From: Erythrobacter sp. KY5
GTDB taxonomy: Bacteria > Pseudomonadota > Alphaproteobacteria > Sphingomonadales > Sphingomonadaceae
NCBI RefSeq assembly: GCF_003264115.1
Contig: NZ_CP021912.1
Location: forward strand, 3,145,001 to 3,209,000
Direction of reading: 5' to 3'
Length of the DNA: 64,000 bases
The notes under the pieces were generated by a model that was given only the letters and a program-made list of their open reading frames with translations, was not told the DNA's origin and searched no databases. This document shows, one piece after another, positions 16,593 through 24,446 of this stretch. How positions within the stretch are numbered: the stretch's first letter is position 1; each line of letters opens with the position of its first letter. The translations under genes were made by a program, and so were the position numbers.

Positions 16593-18143
16593 ATGAGCTG
16601 GGAAAAAGAACTCGAAGAACTCCGCCAGCGCGAAGCCTTCGCCGATCAGATGGGCGGCGCAGACAAGGTCGCCCGCCAGCATGGGCGCGGCAAGATGGAT
16701 GCCCGCGCGCGGCTCGCTGCGATCTGCGATCCCGGCTCCTTCCGTGAAATCGGCAAGATCGCAGGTAAAGGCCATTACGACGAAAACGGCGACCTGACCG
16801 GCGTCACCCCTGCCCCTTTCCTGTTCGGCAAGGCCACGATCAATGGTCGCCCTGTGGTCGCCACCGCAGACGACTTCACCATTCGCGGCGGTGCGGCGGA
16901 CGCGGGCATCGCGCGCAAGATGGTGCAGGCAGAGACGATGGCGCACGAACTCAAGCTGCCTATCATCCGCATGATCGACGGGACAGGTGGCGGCGGCAGC
17001 GTCAAGACGCTCGAACAGATCGGCGCAACCTACATCCCCGCAGTGCCGGGATGGGATGCGGTGGTCGAGAACCTCGATACGGTCCCGGTGGTCGCACTCG
17101 CGCTTGGCCCGACCGCAGGGCTTGGCGCGGCGCGCACGGTCGCAAGCCATTACTCGATCATGGTGCGCGGCCTCTCACAGCTTTTCGCCGCCGGACCTGC
17201 CGTTGTCGATGGACTGGGCGAGGCGTATAAGAGCGCAGAGGATCACAGCCAGGCAAAGGAAGAGCTTGGCGGGGTCGACATCCACACGCGCAACGGCGTG
17301 GTCGATGACGAGGTTGCGAGCGAAGCCGAAGCCTTTGCCCGCGCGCGTTACTTCCTCTCCTTCATGCCCGAACATGTCGGCCAGCTTGCGCGGCGCTCAA
17401 CCTGCACGGACCCGGTGGACCGCAAGGATGAGGCGCTGCTCAGCCTCGTGCCGCGCGATCCCAAACAGGTCTATTCGATGCGCCGCTGCATGGAGATGGT
17501 CCTCGACCAGGGCACCGTTTTCGAAATCGGCAAAAACTGGGGCCGCGCTGCGATCACGGCGCTCGCCCGTCTCGATGGCTGGCCCGTTGCTGTGGTGGCG
17601 AGCGATCCGTCCTATCTCGGCGGATCGTGGGAAGCGAAGACCAGCGAAAAGGTCGAACGTTTCGTGCGTCTCGCCGACCAGTTCCGCTTGCCTATCGTTC
17701 ATCTCGTCGACAATCCCGGCTTCATGATCGGGCGCGAGGCGGAAATGGCGGGGACGATCCGCTACGGCGTGCAGGCGATGAATGCGATCTACAAGGCCTC
17801 AGTCCCGCTCGCCAGCATCGTGCTGCGCCGCGCCTATGGCATTGCGGGCAGCGCGATGAGCAATGCGGAGCGTTACCAGTATCGCTTCTGCTGGCCGAGC
17901 GGCGATTGGGGAAGCCTGCCTATCGCAGGCGGGATCGAGGTCGCTTACAAGTCCGAACTCGAAGCGTCGCAAGACCCCGAAGCCGAGCTTTCCGCGATCC
18001 GCGAAAGACTGGCGAAGGTCACCTCGCCCTTTCGCAGTGCCGAAAGGTTCAACGTCGAGGACATTATCGACCCGCGCGATACGCGGCCATTGCTGTGCGA
18101 ATTCGCACAGCTCGCCTGGCGCAAGCTTGAGGCCGAGGCCTAG
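16593..18143 (+). CDS. Acyl-CoA carboxylase beta subunit (carboxyltransferase)
   Basis: A 516-residue carboxyltransferase that moves CO2 from carboxybiotin to an acyl-CoA. It starts at the ATG at 16593. The two crotonase-like halves are visible: the N-terminal half with RMIDGTGGGGSVKTLEQIG and ALGPTAGLGAARTVASHYSIM, and the C-terminal half with HLVDNPGFMIGREAEMAGTIRYG and RRAYGIAGSAMS. It pairs with the upstream alpha subunit. Its TAG stop and the stop of the convergent MFS gene share one palindromic CTAG (18140-18143), so the two genes abut without a spacer. Substrate specificity is not determined. Confidence 0.88.
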   Translation: MSWEKELEELRQREAFADQMGGADKVARQHGRGKMDARARLAAICDPGSFREIGKIAGKGHYDENGDLTGVTPAPFLFGKATINGRPVVATADDFTIRGGAADAGIARKMVQAETMAHELKLPIIRMIDGTGGGGSVKTLEQIGATYIPAVPGWDAVVENLDTVPVVALALGPTAGLGAARTVASHYSIMVRGLSQLFAAGPAVVDGLGEAYKSAEDHSQAKEELGGVDIHTRNGVVDDEVASEAEAFARARYFLSFMPEHVGQLARRSTCTDPVDRKDEALLSLVPRDPKQVYSMRRCMEMVLDQGTVFEIGKNWGRAAITALARLDGWPVAVVASDPSYLGGSWEAKTSEKVERFVRLADQFRLPIVHLVDNPGFMIGREAEMAGTIRYGVQAMNAIYKASVPLASIVLRRAYGIAGSAMSNAERYQYRFCWPSGDWGSLPIAGGIEVAYKSELEASQDPEAELSAIRERLAKVTSPFRSAERFNVEDIIDPRDTRPLLCEFAQLAWRKLEAEA

Positions 18144-19408
18144 GCTCTGTTCGGGGCATCCTTTGCGCCCAACCCCATCTCAGGCTCCGGCGGACCGAAC
18201 AGCTTGCCCTTTTCGCTGAACAGGACGAGCGCAAGGCAGGCGAGCCCTGCTGCAAGCAGCGAGAGCGCAAGCGGCTGCGGTGTGCCGTCATAGGCATAAC
18301 CAACCGCTGCGCCCAGCAAGGCCGCGACCGTCAACCGGATGAAGCCGTGGACCGAGCTCGCAGCGCCTGCGATATCGAAGAACGGGTTCATCGCGATCGA
18401 GCCGAAATTGCTGCCGATAAAGCCGAGAAGCATCATGTTCACAGCCATTAGCGGCACGAACTGCCACAAGGTCTCGTCCGGCTGGAACGCGAAATAGACC
18501 TGCAGGCTGGCGACGAAAATGAAGGTGATGAGCGCGGTGTGGCTCACCCTGCGCGCGCCAAACCTTTCGACGATGCGCGAGTTCGACCAGCTCGCAAACG
18601 CCATGGAGCCTGCGCAGATGCCGAAGATGATCGGAAACAGATCGGGAGCGCCGAAGCTCTCTGAAATGAGCTGCTGCGAGGAATTGATGAAACCGAACAG
18701 CGCTCCGAAAACGAGCGAGGAGCCGATCACGTAGCCGATGATGCTGGGCATGCTGACAGCGCGCAGCATATTGCCGCCGATCACTCGCGGGCGGATTTCC
18801 TGGCGGTTCTCTTCGGTGAGGCTCTCAGGCAGGCGGAAATAGACCCATGCGCCGATGATGAGACCCTGCAACGCCATCGCGCCGAAGATCATCCGCCAGT
18901 CGCCGACGAGCAGGATGACCTCGCCAATGCTGGGGGCGATGGCGGGGACCATCAGGAAGATCACGAAGATGAGGCTCATCATGCGGGCCATCTTGTCACC
19001 GCCCACCCTGTCGCGAATGATCGCCGGCGGCAAAGCGACAATGCCCGCTCCGAAAAAGCCCTGCGCCGCGCGAACGGCGATCAAGGCCTCGTAAGTTGTG
19101 ACAAGCGCGCTTGCGATGGAAAGAAGGATATAGACCGCAATGGACCCCAGCAGGATCGGGCGTCGACCGAAGCGGTCCGCCAGCGCTCCCGGGATGAGCG
19201 CGCCGATGCCCGCGGCCAGCAGGTAAACTCCCACCACGAACTGACGGTCATTGCCCTCAACGGACAAGGACACGGCAAGCTCATCAAGCGCAGGCAGGAT
19301 CGCGTCGATCCCGAAGGCCTGAAGCGCCATCAGCAGGGCCATCATCCAGATCATCTCGGTTTCGCCGAGACGTTTGGTGGGCGCAGAGAGCGGGGCAGCG
19401 GTTGCCAT
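18140..19408 (-). CDS. MFS drug-resistance transporter, Bcr/CflA type
   Basis: About 422 residues and roughly 12 membrane helices. The ATG at 19408 is favoured by the AAGGGAG sequence just upstream; a longer frame reaching 19498 lacks this. The loop between helices 2 and 3 has the MFS signature GALADRFGRRPILLGS, and helix 4-5 carries the drug:H+ antiporter-type segment AAQGFFGAGIVALPPAIIRD. Bcr/CflA proteins export drugs such as bicyclomycin or chloramphenicol by proton exchange; the actual substrate is unknown. It is divergent from dinB. Confidence 0.82.
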   Translation of the reverse strand: MATAAPLSAPTKRLGETEMIWMMALLMALQAFGIDAILPALDELAVSLSVEGNDRQFVVGVYLLAAGIGALIPGALADRFGRRPILLGSIAVYILLSIASALVTTYEALIAVRAAQGFFGAGIVALPPAIIRDRVGGDKMARMMSLIFVIFLMVPAIAPSIGEVILLVGDWRMIFGAMALQGLIIGAWVYFRLPESLTEENRQEIRPRVIGGNMLRAVSMPSIIGYVIGSSLVFGALFGFINSSQQLISESFGAPDLFPIIFGICAGSMAFASWSNSRIVERFGARRVSHTALITFIFVASLQVYFAFQPDETLWQFVPLMAVNMMLLGFIGSNFGSIAMNPFFDIAGAASSVHGFIRLTVAALLGAAVGYAYDGTPQPLALSLLAAGLACLALVLFSEKGKLFGPPEPEMGLGAKDAPNRA

Positions 19409-19536
19409 TGCCGCTCCCTTGCCTTGCGGCTCACCCGATGACCACTGTTCTTTTCGCATATGCACAAAATCGCTGCGTTCGCCGAAAGTTCCAGCCACGC
19501 TTTCTTCGCAGGCACGAAGCGCCTATTTCGTGAACG

Positions 19537-20712
19537 ATGTCCGAGCCTGCTCCCGACCATGCCAATGACGCGGCCAAAGACGAGGCCGAAGACGGGGCCG
19601 AAGCCTCCGAAAGCGCGGGTTTGCGCAAGATCATCCATGTCGACATGGATGCCTTCTTCGCGAGCGTGGAACAGCGCGACGATCCGAAATTGCGCGGAAA
19701 ACCGGTCGCTGTCGGCGGGTCAGGCGGACGCGGCGTGGTGGCAGCTGCGAGCTATGAGGCGCGCAAATTCGGCGTGCGCAGCGCAATGCCATCGGTGACC
19801 GCCAAGCGGCTGTGCCCCGATCTCGTTTTCGTGCGCCACCGCTTCGATGCTTACAAGGAAGCGAGCCGCCAGATCCGCCGCATTTTCGAGCACCACACCC
19901 CGCATGTGGAACCGCTCAGCCTCGATGAGGCCTATCTCGATGTGACCCAGGACCGGCTCGGGATCGGTAGCGCGACGCGCATTGCCGAGCTCATCAGGCA
20001 GGAAATTCGGGCCAAGACGCAGCTCACTGCAAGCGCCGGGGTCAGTTACAACAAGTTCCTCGCAAAGCTGGCAAGCGACCAGAACAAGCCCGATGGCCTG
20101 TGCGTCATCCGGCCGGGCCAAGGCGCCGACTTCGTGGCTGGCCTGCCGATCCGCCGGTTCCACGGCGTCGGCCCCAAGGCGGAGGAGAAGATGAAGCGCC
20201 TCGGCATCGAAACGGGCGCTGATCTTGCGGCCAAGGATATCGACTTCCTGCGTGCCAATTTCGGCTCGTTCGCCGATTATCTCTACCGCGCCGCCCGAGG
20301 CATCGACCTGCGTCCGGTAAGAGCGCACCGCAACCGCAAGTCGGTCGGCGGCGAACGCACTTTCAGCGACGACATCTCCAGCGGATCGGCCCTGCGCGAC
20401 ACGCTGGAGAACATCATCGAAATCGTCTGGGGCCGGATCGAGAATTCAGCGAAGGATGGCAAACCGACGCGCGGACGCACGATCACTCTGAAGCTTAAAT
20501 TCACCGATTTTCAGATCATGTCGCGCGCCAAATCCGTGCCCCACTGGATCGGCGACAAGCAGGAGTTTGCCCGGCTCGCGCGCGAATTGCTCGAAGAAAC
20601 TCTGCCGCTGCCAATGCCGATCCGGTTGATGGGACTGACGCTGAGCAATCTTGAAGGCGCGCAGGAGAAAAGCAAGCAGCCGCGTGACGATGCGCAGCTC
20701 AGCCTGCTTTAG
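19537..20712 (+). CDS. dinB: DNA polymerase IV (DinB, Y-family)
   Basis: A 391-residue error-prone translesion polymerase. After an acidic 28-residue leader comes the catalytic Y-family core: IIHVDMDAFFASVEQRDDP (first metal Asp), YEARKFGVRSAMP and the SLDEAYLDVT motif with catalytic Asp-Glu near residue 126. HhH-type segments follow (RFHGVGPKAEEKMKRLGIETG), then the little-finger domain. The C-terminus ends DAQLSLL, a good beta-clamp binding peptide (QLxLF-like). No LexA box can be confidently named in the 128-bp divergent region shared with the MFS gene. Confidence 0.93.
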   Translation: MSEPAPDHANDAAKDEAEDGAEASESAGLRKIIHVDMDAFFASVEQRDDPKLRGKPVAVGGSGGRGVVAAASYEARKFGVRSAMPSVTAKRLCPDLVFVRHRFDAYKEASRQIRRIFEHHTPHVEPLSLDEAYLDVTQDRLGIGSATRIAELIRQEIRAKTQLTASAGVSYNKFLAKLASDQNKPDGLCVIRPGQGADFVAGLPIRRFHGVGPKAEEKMKRLGIETGADLAAKDIDFLRANFGSFADYLYRAARGIDLRPVRAHRNRKSVGGERTFSDDISSGSALRDTLENIIEIVWGRIENSAKDGKPTRGRTITLKLKFTDFQIMSRAKSVPHWIGDKQEFARLARELLEETLPLPMPIRLMGLTLSNLEGAQEKSKQPRDDAQLSLL

Positions 20713-20715
20713 CGA

Positions 20716-21213
20716 TCACTGCCGCGCGCCGGTTTTCCATTGCTCGATCCGTCTGCGGGTGACCCGTCCCAAAGGCTCGGGCAGCGAGTGTGACGGGAAG
20801 AAGCGCGCATCAACGACCTCCCTGCCATCGGGCTTGGGCCGCGTATCGCAGATCGCGTGAAACAGGTACGCGGTGTGAGGAGAGCCTGAGATGCTCTCGG
20901 TCAAAGCACCCAGCGTCTCGATTTCGGCAAGCGCAATGCCGACTTCTTCCATCACTTCGCGGCGCGCGCCTTCCTTCGGGTCTTCGCCGCGCTTGATCCC
21001 TCCACCGGGAAGCGCCCAGACGTCAGGACCATAGGAATGCTTGAGCAGCAGGATATCGCCGGCAAGATTGGTCACGATCACGCTTGTCCCGGCAATCGGC
21101 GCGCCTGAAAACTTGCGCCATCTGTGGCGAACCGAATGAGCAATCGGCAGCAGGCGGCGATGCAGCGGCCTGGGCAGCAATCGCTCTGCAAGACTGACGA
21201 TCAGGTGAAGCAT
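20716..21213 (-). CDS. NUDIX hydrolase
   Basis: A 165-residue pyrophosphohydrolase. The Nudix box is intact: GGGIKRGEDPKEGARREVMEEVG near residue 70, with the REVMEEVG helix carrying the metal-binding Glu residues. The N-terminal ~35 residues are basic and amphipathic. The substrate, some nucleoside diphosphate-X compound, is unknown. The start lies 13 bp inside the end of the 6-phosphogluconolactonase gene, so the two are transcribed together. It is convergent with dinB, leaving a 3-bp gap. Confidence 0.85.
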   Translation of the reverse strand: MLHLIVSLAERLLPRPLHRRLLPIAHSVRHRWRKFSGAPIAGTSVIVTNLAGDILLLKHSYGPDVWALPGGGIKRGEDPKEGARREVMEEVGIALAEIETLGALTESISGSPHTAYLFHAICDTRPKPDGREVVDARFFPSHSLPEPLGRVTRRRIEQWKTGARQ

Positions 21214-21839
21214 GTCACACGAATGCCGCGTGCCTTCGCTGCGCCGAGCAGGCGCGCAATCGGCAGATCGTGCTCGCCAGCCATCGCGGCCTTGAACACG
21301 CCAAGCTTTTCAGCGGAGCCGCCAAGCGTAAGCACCACTTGCTGCGTGTCGAGAAGAGCGGGCAAGGTCAGCGTGATGCGGTCGAACGGTGCGTTTTCGG
21401 GCAAGGGATCGGGTGTGATACGGCGGATCGCCTCGGCGTCGTCGACCTGCGGATCGGTGTTGGGAAACAGCGAGGCGATGTGCCCGTCCGCTCCCATCCC
21501 GAGCCAGGTCAGCGCGAAATGCGGTGGCTCGCTCAATTCGCCAAGCGCCGTGATCTTCGCGCCGGTCGTGCCAAGCAGTTCGCGCATTTTCCCTGTATTC
21601 GACGCCTCGTGATCTTCCGGCACGATACGATCATCATTGGGAATGAAGCACGCACGCTCCCATTGAGGCCCCGGTTCGCGCGCGATCATTGTTTCGAGGA
21701 TCGGAAACGGCGTCGATCCGCCCGGCATCGTGATGAAATACGCGCCGTCGCCAGCGGCTTCGGCTGCCTTCATCCGATCGTTCAGCCAGCCAGCGATCGT
21801 GTCGATATCGGCGTCGTTGACAATGTCGATAGTGCTCAT
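21201..21839 (-). CDS. pgl: 6-phosphogluconolactonase
   Basis: About 212 residues from the ATG at 21839; the longer frame up to 22007 runs into the dps gene and is not credible. DevB/SOL family motifs are present: TMPGGSTPFPILETM near residue 35, the FIPNDDRIVPEDHEASN segment, and WLGMGADGHIASLFP near residue 112 with the catalytic His. The enzyme hydrolyses 6-phosphogluconolactone in the oxidative pentose phosphate and Entner-Doudoroff routes. zwf and edd are not adjacent here, but eda lies 7 kb away, consistent with Entner-Doudoroff glucose use. Confidence 0.88.
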   Translation of the reverse strand: MSTIDIVNDADIDTIAGWLNDRMKAAEAAGDGAYFITMPGGSTPFPILETMIAREPGPQWERACFIPNDDRIVPEDHEASNTGKMRELLGTTGAKITALGELSEPPHFALTWLGMGADGHIASLFPNTDPQVDDAEAIRRITPDPLPENAPFDRITLTLPALLDTQQVVLTLGGSAEKLGVFKAAMAGEHDLPIARLLGAAKARGIRVTCFT

Positions 21840-21844
21840 CGCAC

Positions 21845-21902
21845 CCGCATAGCAAAAGGGCCGCTCCCGCAAAGCGGAAACGACCCTTGATTGCCTATGC
21901 GG
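21845..21902 (-). terminator. Nested hairpin between dps and pgl
   Basis: Three concentric inverted repeats: CCGCATAG (21845-21852) with CTATGCGG (21895-21902), AAGGG (21856-21860) with CCCTT (21884-21888), and CCGCT (21861-21865) with AGCGG (21873-21877). It follows the dps stop by 7 bp and precedes the pgl start by 5 bp on the same strand. It may terminate dps or attenuate read-through into pgl; it leaves no room for a normal pgl ribosome site downstream of the hairpin. Confidence 0.6.
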
Positions 21903-21909
21903 TCGAAAT

Positions 21910-22389
21910 TCAGGCGGCGGTCGGTTCTTCACCGAGGATCGAGCTGAGGAACCACACGCGCTCTTCGGCCATGTCGGTCCAGTCGTCGATAAGGCCATCG
22001 GTGGCATTGTCGCCGGCGTCTTCTGCGAGCGGCTTCATGCCCTTGAGGCGGTCGACCATCTTCTTGTTGTCGTCGCGCAGTTCGCGAACCATCGCGTCGG
22101 GATCGAGGCCTGCCGAATCCTGGTCCTTGATGTTGGTATGCTTGGTGATCGAGCCGATCGAGGTCAGCGTTTCGCCGCCGATCTTGCGCACGCGCTCACC
22201 AATTCCGTCGATCTGGTCGCGAATTTCAATGGCCTGTTCGTCGAACAGCAGGTGAAGGTCGCGGAAACGCGGACCCTTGATGTGCCAGTGGAAATTCTTG
22301 GACTTGGTATAAAGTGCGAAGTGATCGGCCAGAAGACCGTTCAGTTCAGTGATCAGGGCGTTTTTCGAATTGTCGTTTGCGTCTGCCAT
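21910..22389 (-). CDS. dps: Dps-family mini-ferritin
   Basis: A 159-residue four-helix ferritin-like protein that assembles into 12-mers, oxidises Fe(II) with peroxide and shields DNA. The ferroxidase residues are visible: NFHWHIKGPRF near residue 36 and LFDEQAIEIRDQID near residue 51, in the usual inter-subunit pattern. A good Shine-Dalgarno (GGAG) lies 8 bases before the ATG. A Fur-box-like palindrome at 22412-22426 overlaps the presumed promoter, consistent with iron or oxidative-stress control. The C-terminus (LGEEPTAA) has no Lys-rich DNA-binding tail. Confidence 0.92.
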   Translation of the reverse strand: MADANDNSKNALITELNGLLADHFALYTKSKNFHWHIKGPRFRDLHLLFDEQAIEIRDQIDGIGERVRKIGGETLTSIGSITKHTNIKDQDSAGLDPDAMVRELRDDNKKMVDRLKGMKPLAEDAGDNATDGLIDDWTDMAEERVWFLSSILGEEPTAA

Positions 22390-22411
22390 CGGGGGTTCTC
22401 CAAATTAATAA

Positions 22412-22426
22412 TGCGAATAGTTCGCA
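22412..22426 (-). promoter_or_regulatory. Fur-box-like 7-1-7 palindrome upstream of dps
   Basis: TGCGAAT-A-GTTCGCA is a near-perfect 7-1-7 inverted repeat (6 of 7 positions pair), similar in form to alphaproteobacterial Fur/Mur boxes. It is centred 30 bp upstream of the dps start. Regulation by Fur is inference from the shape and the target. Confidence 0.45.
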
Positions 22427-22517
22427 AAGCATTGCTTTCCGATTGTTACATCACTCTAACGCACCAGCTTGGGAATCGTTTCGAGGAATAGCCGCAAAGA
22501 CTGATCGCATCAGTCGA

Positions 22518-23081
22518 TCAAAGAAATACGTAACGCGCATTTAATCCGATCATAAGAGCCGCGAGAAACAAACAGACCGACAAAGCGAGCCGCATGGCGC
22601 GCAGCGGGAACCGTTCGAGCTTGTCGAGGCCCAACGCCCAGCCAAGTCCAACTGCAGCCACCCCTCCCATGGCCCCGCCAAGCAATGCCGTCGTCGGATA
22701 GATCGCCCATGCGGCAAGCGCGAACACGACAAATCGCGCCGCATCGCCGATCTGCCGAAAGATGAGCACGGCTCCAATCGCGACATAGGAGCGCGTCGGC
22801 TCCTTCATGCGCTTTAATTTGACAGGCCATGCAAGTTCAAATGCAGCAATCGCCAGCGCAAACGCGACCAGCATCTCAGCTGCGCGGCGGGGAAGGATCG
22901 CGGCGATGCTCGACCCGGCATAGGCCATGACCACGGCGCTCACGACGGCGCAGGCTCCGGCAATCAGGAGCAGCGGAACATTGCGATCAAGCTGCGATGA
23001 AAACAGCGCGACGATGCTCTGCTCTCGCCCGCCAAAGGCGATGACAAAGGTAAGGATCATGGCAAGGAGGAAGGCGTCCAT
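22518..23081 (-). CDS. GDT1/UPF0016-like membrane protein with degenerate motifs
   Basis: A 187-residue, six-helix-type membrane protein. Its layout (two homologous halves of three helices) and the segments IAFGGREQSIVALFSS and FRQIGDAARFVVFALA match the positions of the two ExGD(K/R)(T/S) motifs in GDT1/TMEM165 cation exchangers, which move Mn2+ or Ca2+. Here the first motif reads AFGGRE and the second QIGDAA, so key acidic residues are changed. It could be a divergent transporter or a non-transporting relative. It sits upstream of dps on the same strand but with a 128-bp gap. Confidence 0.55.
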   Translation of the reverse strand: MDAFLLAMILTFVIAFGGREQSIVALFSSQLDRNVPLLLIAGACAVVSAVVMAYAGSSIAAILPRRAAEMLVAFALAIAAFELAWPVKLKRMKEPTRSYVAIGAVLIFRQIGDAARFVVFALAAWAIYPTTALLGGAMGGVAAVGLGWALGLDKLERFPLRAMRLALSVCLFLAALMIGLNARYVFL

Positions 23082-23276
23082 TTTCGTGCTCTAGCATGCT
23101 TGCCGGGGCGCGCCAGCGGGTTGCCGGACCGCGTTGTGCAGCGCAACCAGGTGAGCGCTGTCACACGCCGTTTTCCTACTGCGGCGCGATGCGGTAAGTC
23201 GGCTTCTATGCCCCGGTTCTGCGCCATTTGTGACGATCATGTGCCGCAGCTGAGGGACGCGGGAATTTTACCTCCA

Positions 23277-23306
23277 GGACCGTGTAACATGCGGTCCATG
23301 TTGCAC
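23277..23306. promoter_or_regulatory. TetR-type operator-like palindrome
   Basis: GTGTAACATG (23282-23291) and CATGTTGCAC (23297-23306) form a 10-bp inverted repeat with one mismatch and a 5-bp spacer, overlapped by GGACCG/CGGTCC (23277-23282 and 23292-23297). The 21-bp left part is identical to the site at 569-589. It lies 75 bp upstream of the SDR gene. The rest of the 299-bp gap (23082-23380) holds no convincing gene. Confidence 0.5.
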
Positions 23307-23380
23307 AGTATCATGCCGCTGGCCAATGCCCGTGATGGCGGGTAGGCAGGAGGGTAGACTGACATGAGGAGCGGCACGCG

Positions 23381-24175
23381 ATGAAACTGGAAACTGGAAT
23401 GGCCGCCGTCGTAACCGGCGGTGCATCGGGACTTGGCCGGGCGAGCGCCGCGGCGCTTGCCGAGGCCGGGCTCAAGGTCGCGATCTTCGACATCAACGAC
23501 GAGGCGGGAGAGGAGCACGCCGCCGCAATCGGCGGGACCTTCCACCACGTCGACATCATGGACGAAGAAAGCGTCGAGGCTGGCTTTGCCGCCGCACGCT
23601 CAGCCAACGGTCAGGAGCGCGTGACGGTTCACTGCGCCATGGCATCGAAGCGCGGCAAGACGATCGGCTGGGACAAGGAGAACGGTCGGTACAAGCGCCT
23701 TCCAACCGAAGACTACGCTTTTGGTGCCGAGGGCATCCTCGTCGCCAGCTACCGCATCGCGAGCATCTCGGCTCTCGGCATGGCGAATTCGGAGCCTCTG
23801 AACGACGATGGCGAGCGCGGGTCGATCACCCTGACCGCAAGCGTTGCGGCACAGGACGGCCAGATCGGACAGGTCATATACGGGTCATGCAAATCCGGAG
23901 TGAACGGGCTTGTGCTGCCGATGGCGCGCGACCTTATGGACCTCGGCATAAGGGTGAACTCGGTCATGCCGGGCATCTTCGCGACGCCGCTGATGCTGGG
24001 CATGAAGGATCGCAATCCGCAGATGTGGGACCAGCTAAATGCCAGCGTGCCCTTCCCCAAACGGCTCGGCAAGCCGGAGGAATTCGCCTCGCTAATCTGC
24101 GAGATCGCGCGCAACTCCTACATCAACGGCCACCAGTTTAGGCTGGACGGAGCGATCCGGATGCCGCCGAAATAG
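23381..24175 (+). CDS. Short-chain dehydrogenase/reductase
   Basis: A 264-residue NAD(P)-dependent oxidoreductase of the classical SDR family. The cofactor motif is VVTGGASGLGRASAAALAEAG at residue 10; an Asp in IFDINDEAGEE suggests NAD preference. The catalytic Ser is in LTASVAAQDG and the Tyr/Lys pair in YGSCKSG (about residues 167-171). It resembles type II 3-hydroxyacyl-CoA dehydrogenases (HSD10-like), so beta-oxidation of a branched acyl-CoA is possible. AGGAG precedes the ATG. An operator-like palindrome upstream suggests repression by a TetR-type protein, not encoded in this window. Confidence 0.83.
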   Translation: MKLETGMAAVVTGGASGLGRASAAALAEAGLKVAIFDINDEAGEEHAAAIGGTFHHVDIMDEESVEAGFAAARSANGQERVTVHCAMASKRGKTIGWDKENGRYKRLPTEDYAFGAEGILVASYRIASISALGMANSEPLNDDGERGSITLTASVAAQDGQIGQVIYGSCKSGVNGLVLPMARDLMDLGIRVNSVMPGIFATPLMLGMKDRNPQMWDQLNASVPFPKRLGKPEEFASLICEIARNSYINGHQFRLDGAIRMPPK

Positions 24176-24194
24176 GGAGCTTGAAAGCTGGGTT

Positions 24195-24268
24195 TGGAGC
24201 GGGTGAAGGGAATCGAACCCTCGTCGTCAGCTTGGGAAGCTGCTGCTCTACCATTGAGCTACACCCGC
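24195..24268 (-). tRNA. tRNA-Gly (anticodon CCC)
   Basis: Read on the minus strand, the sequence begins GCGGGTG and ends CACCCGC-T-CCA, so the acceptor stem pairs fully and CCA is encoded. The D stem is GCTC/GAGC, the T arm contains GGGTTCGATTCCC, and the anticodon loop TTCCCAA places CCC at positions 34-36. The outermost anticodon-stem pair is a G-A mismatch. It lies just downstream of the SDR gene on the opposite strand. Confidence 0.93.
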
Positions 24269-24446
24269 AAGGCATCGTCGAACATCAGGCAAGTGACCAT
24301 AAACCGGAACCGGCAAAACAGTCAGCTTGCATCGAAGTTCATGATGAGCCACCCGATTGCCACGAGAGCGTGCCTTGGGTCAACACAGGTTAGACCACGG
24401 TGCGAGGCTGATGCCTACCCAGCACGTGGTCCACCGGTACGAAGGC

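Noticed and set aside
23100-23345. An 81-codon plus-strand frame upstream of the SDR gene
   Set aside because: It runs through the operator-like palindrome and has no ribosome site or recognisable sequence.
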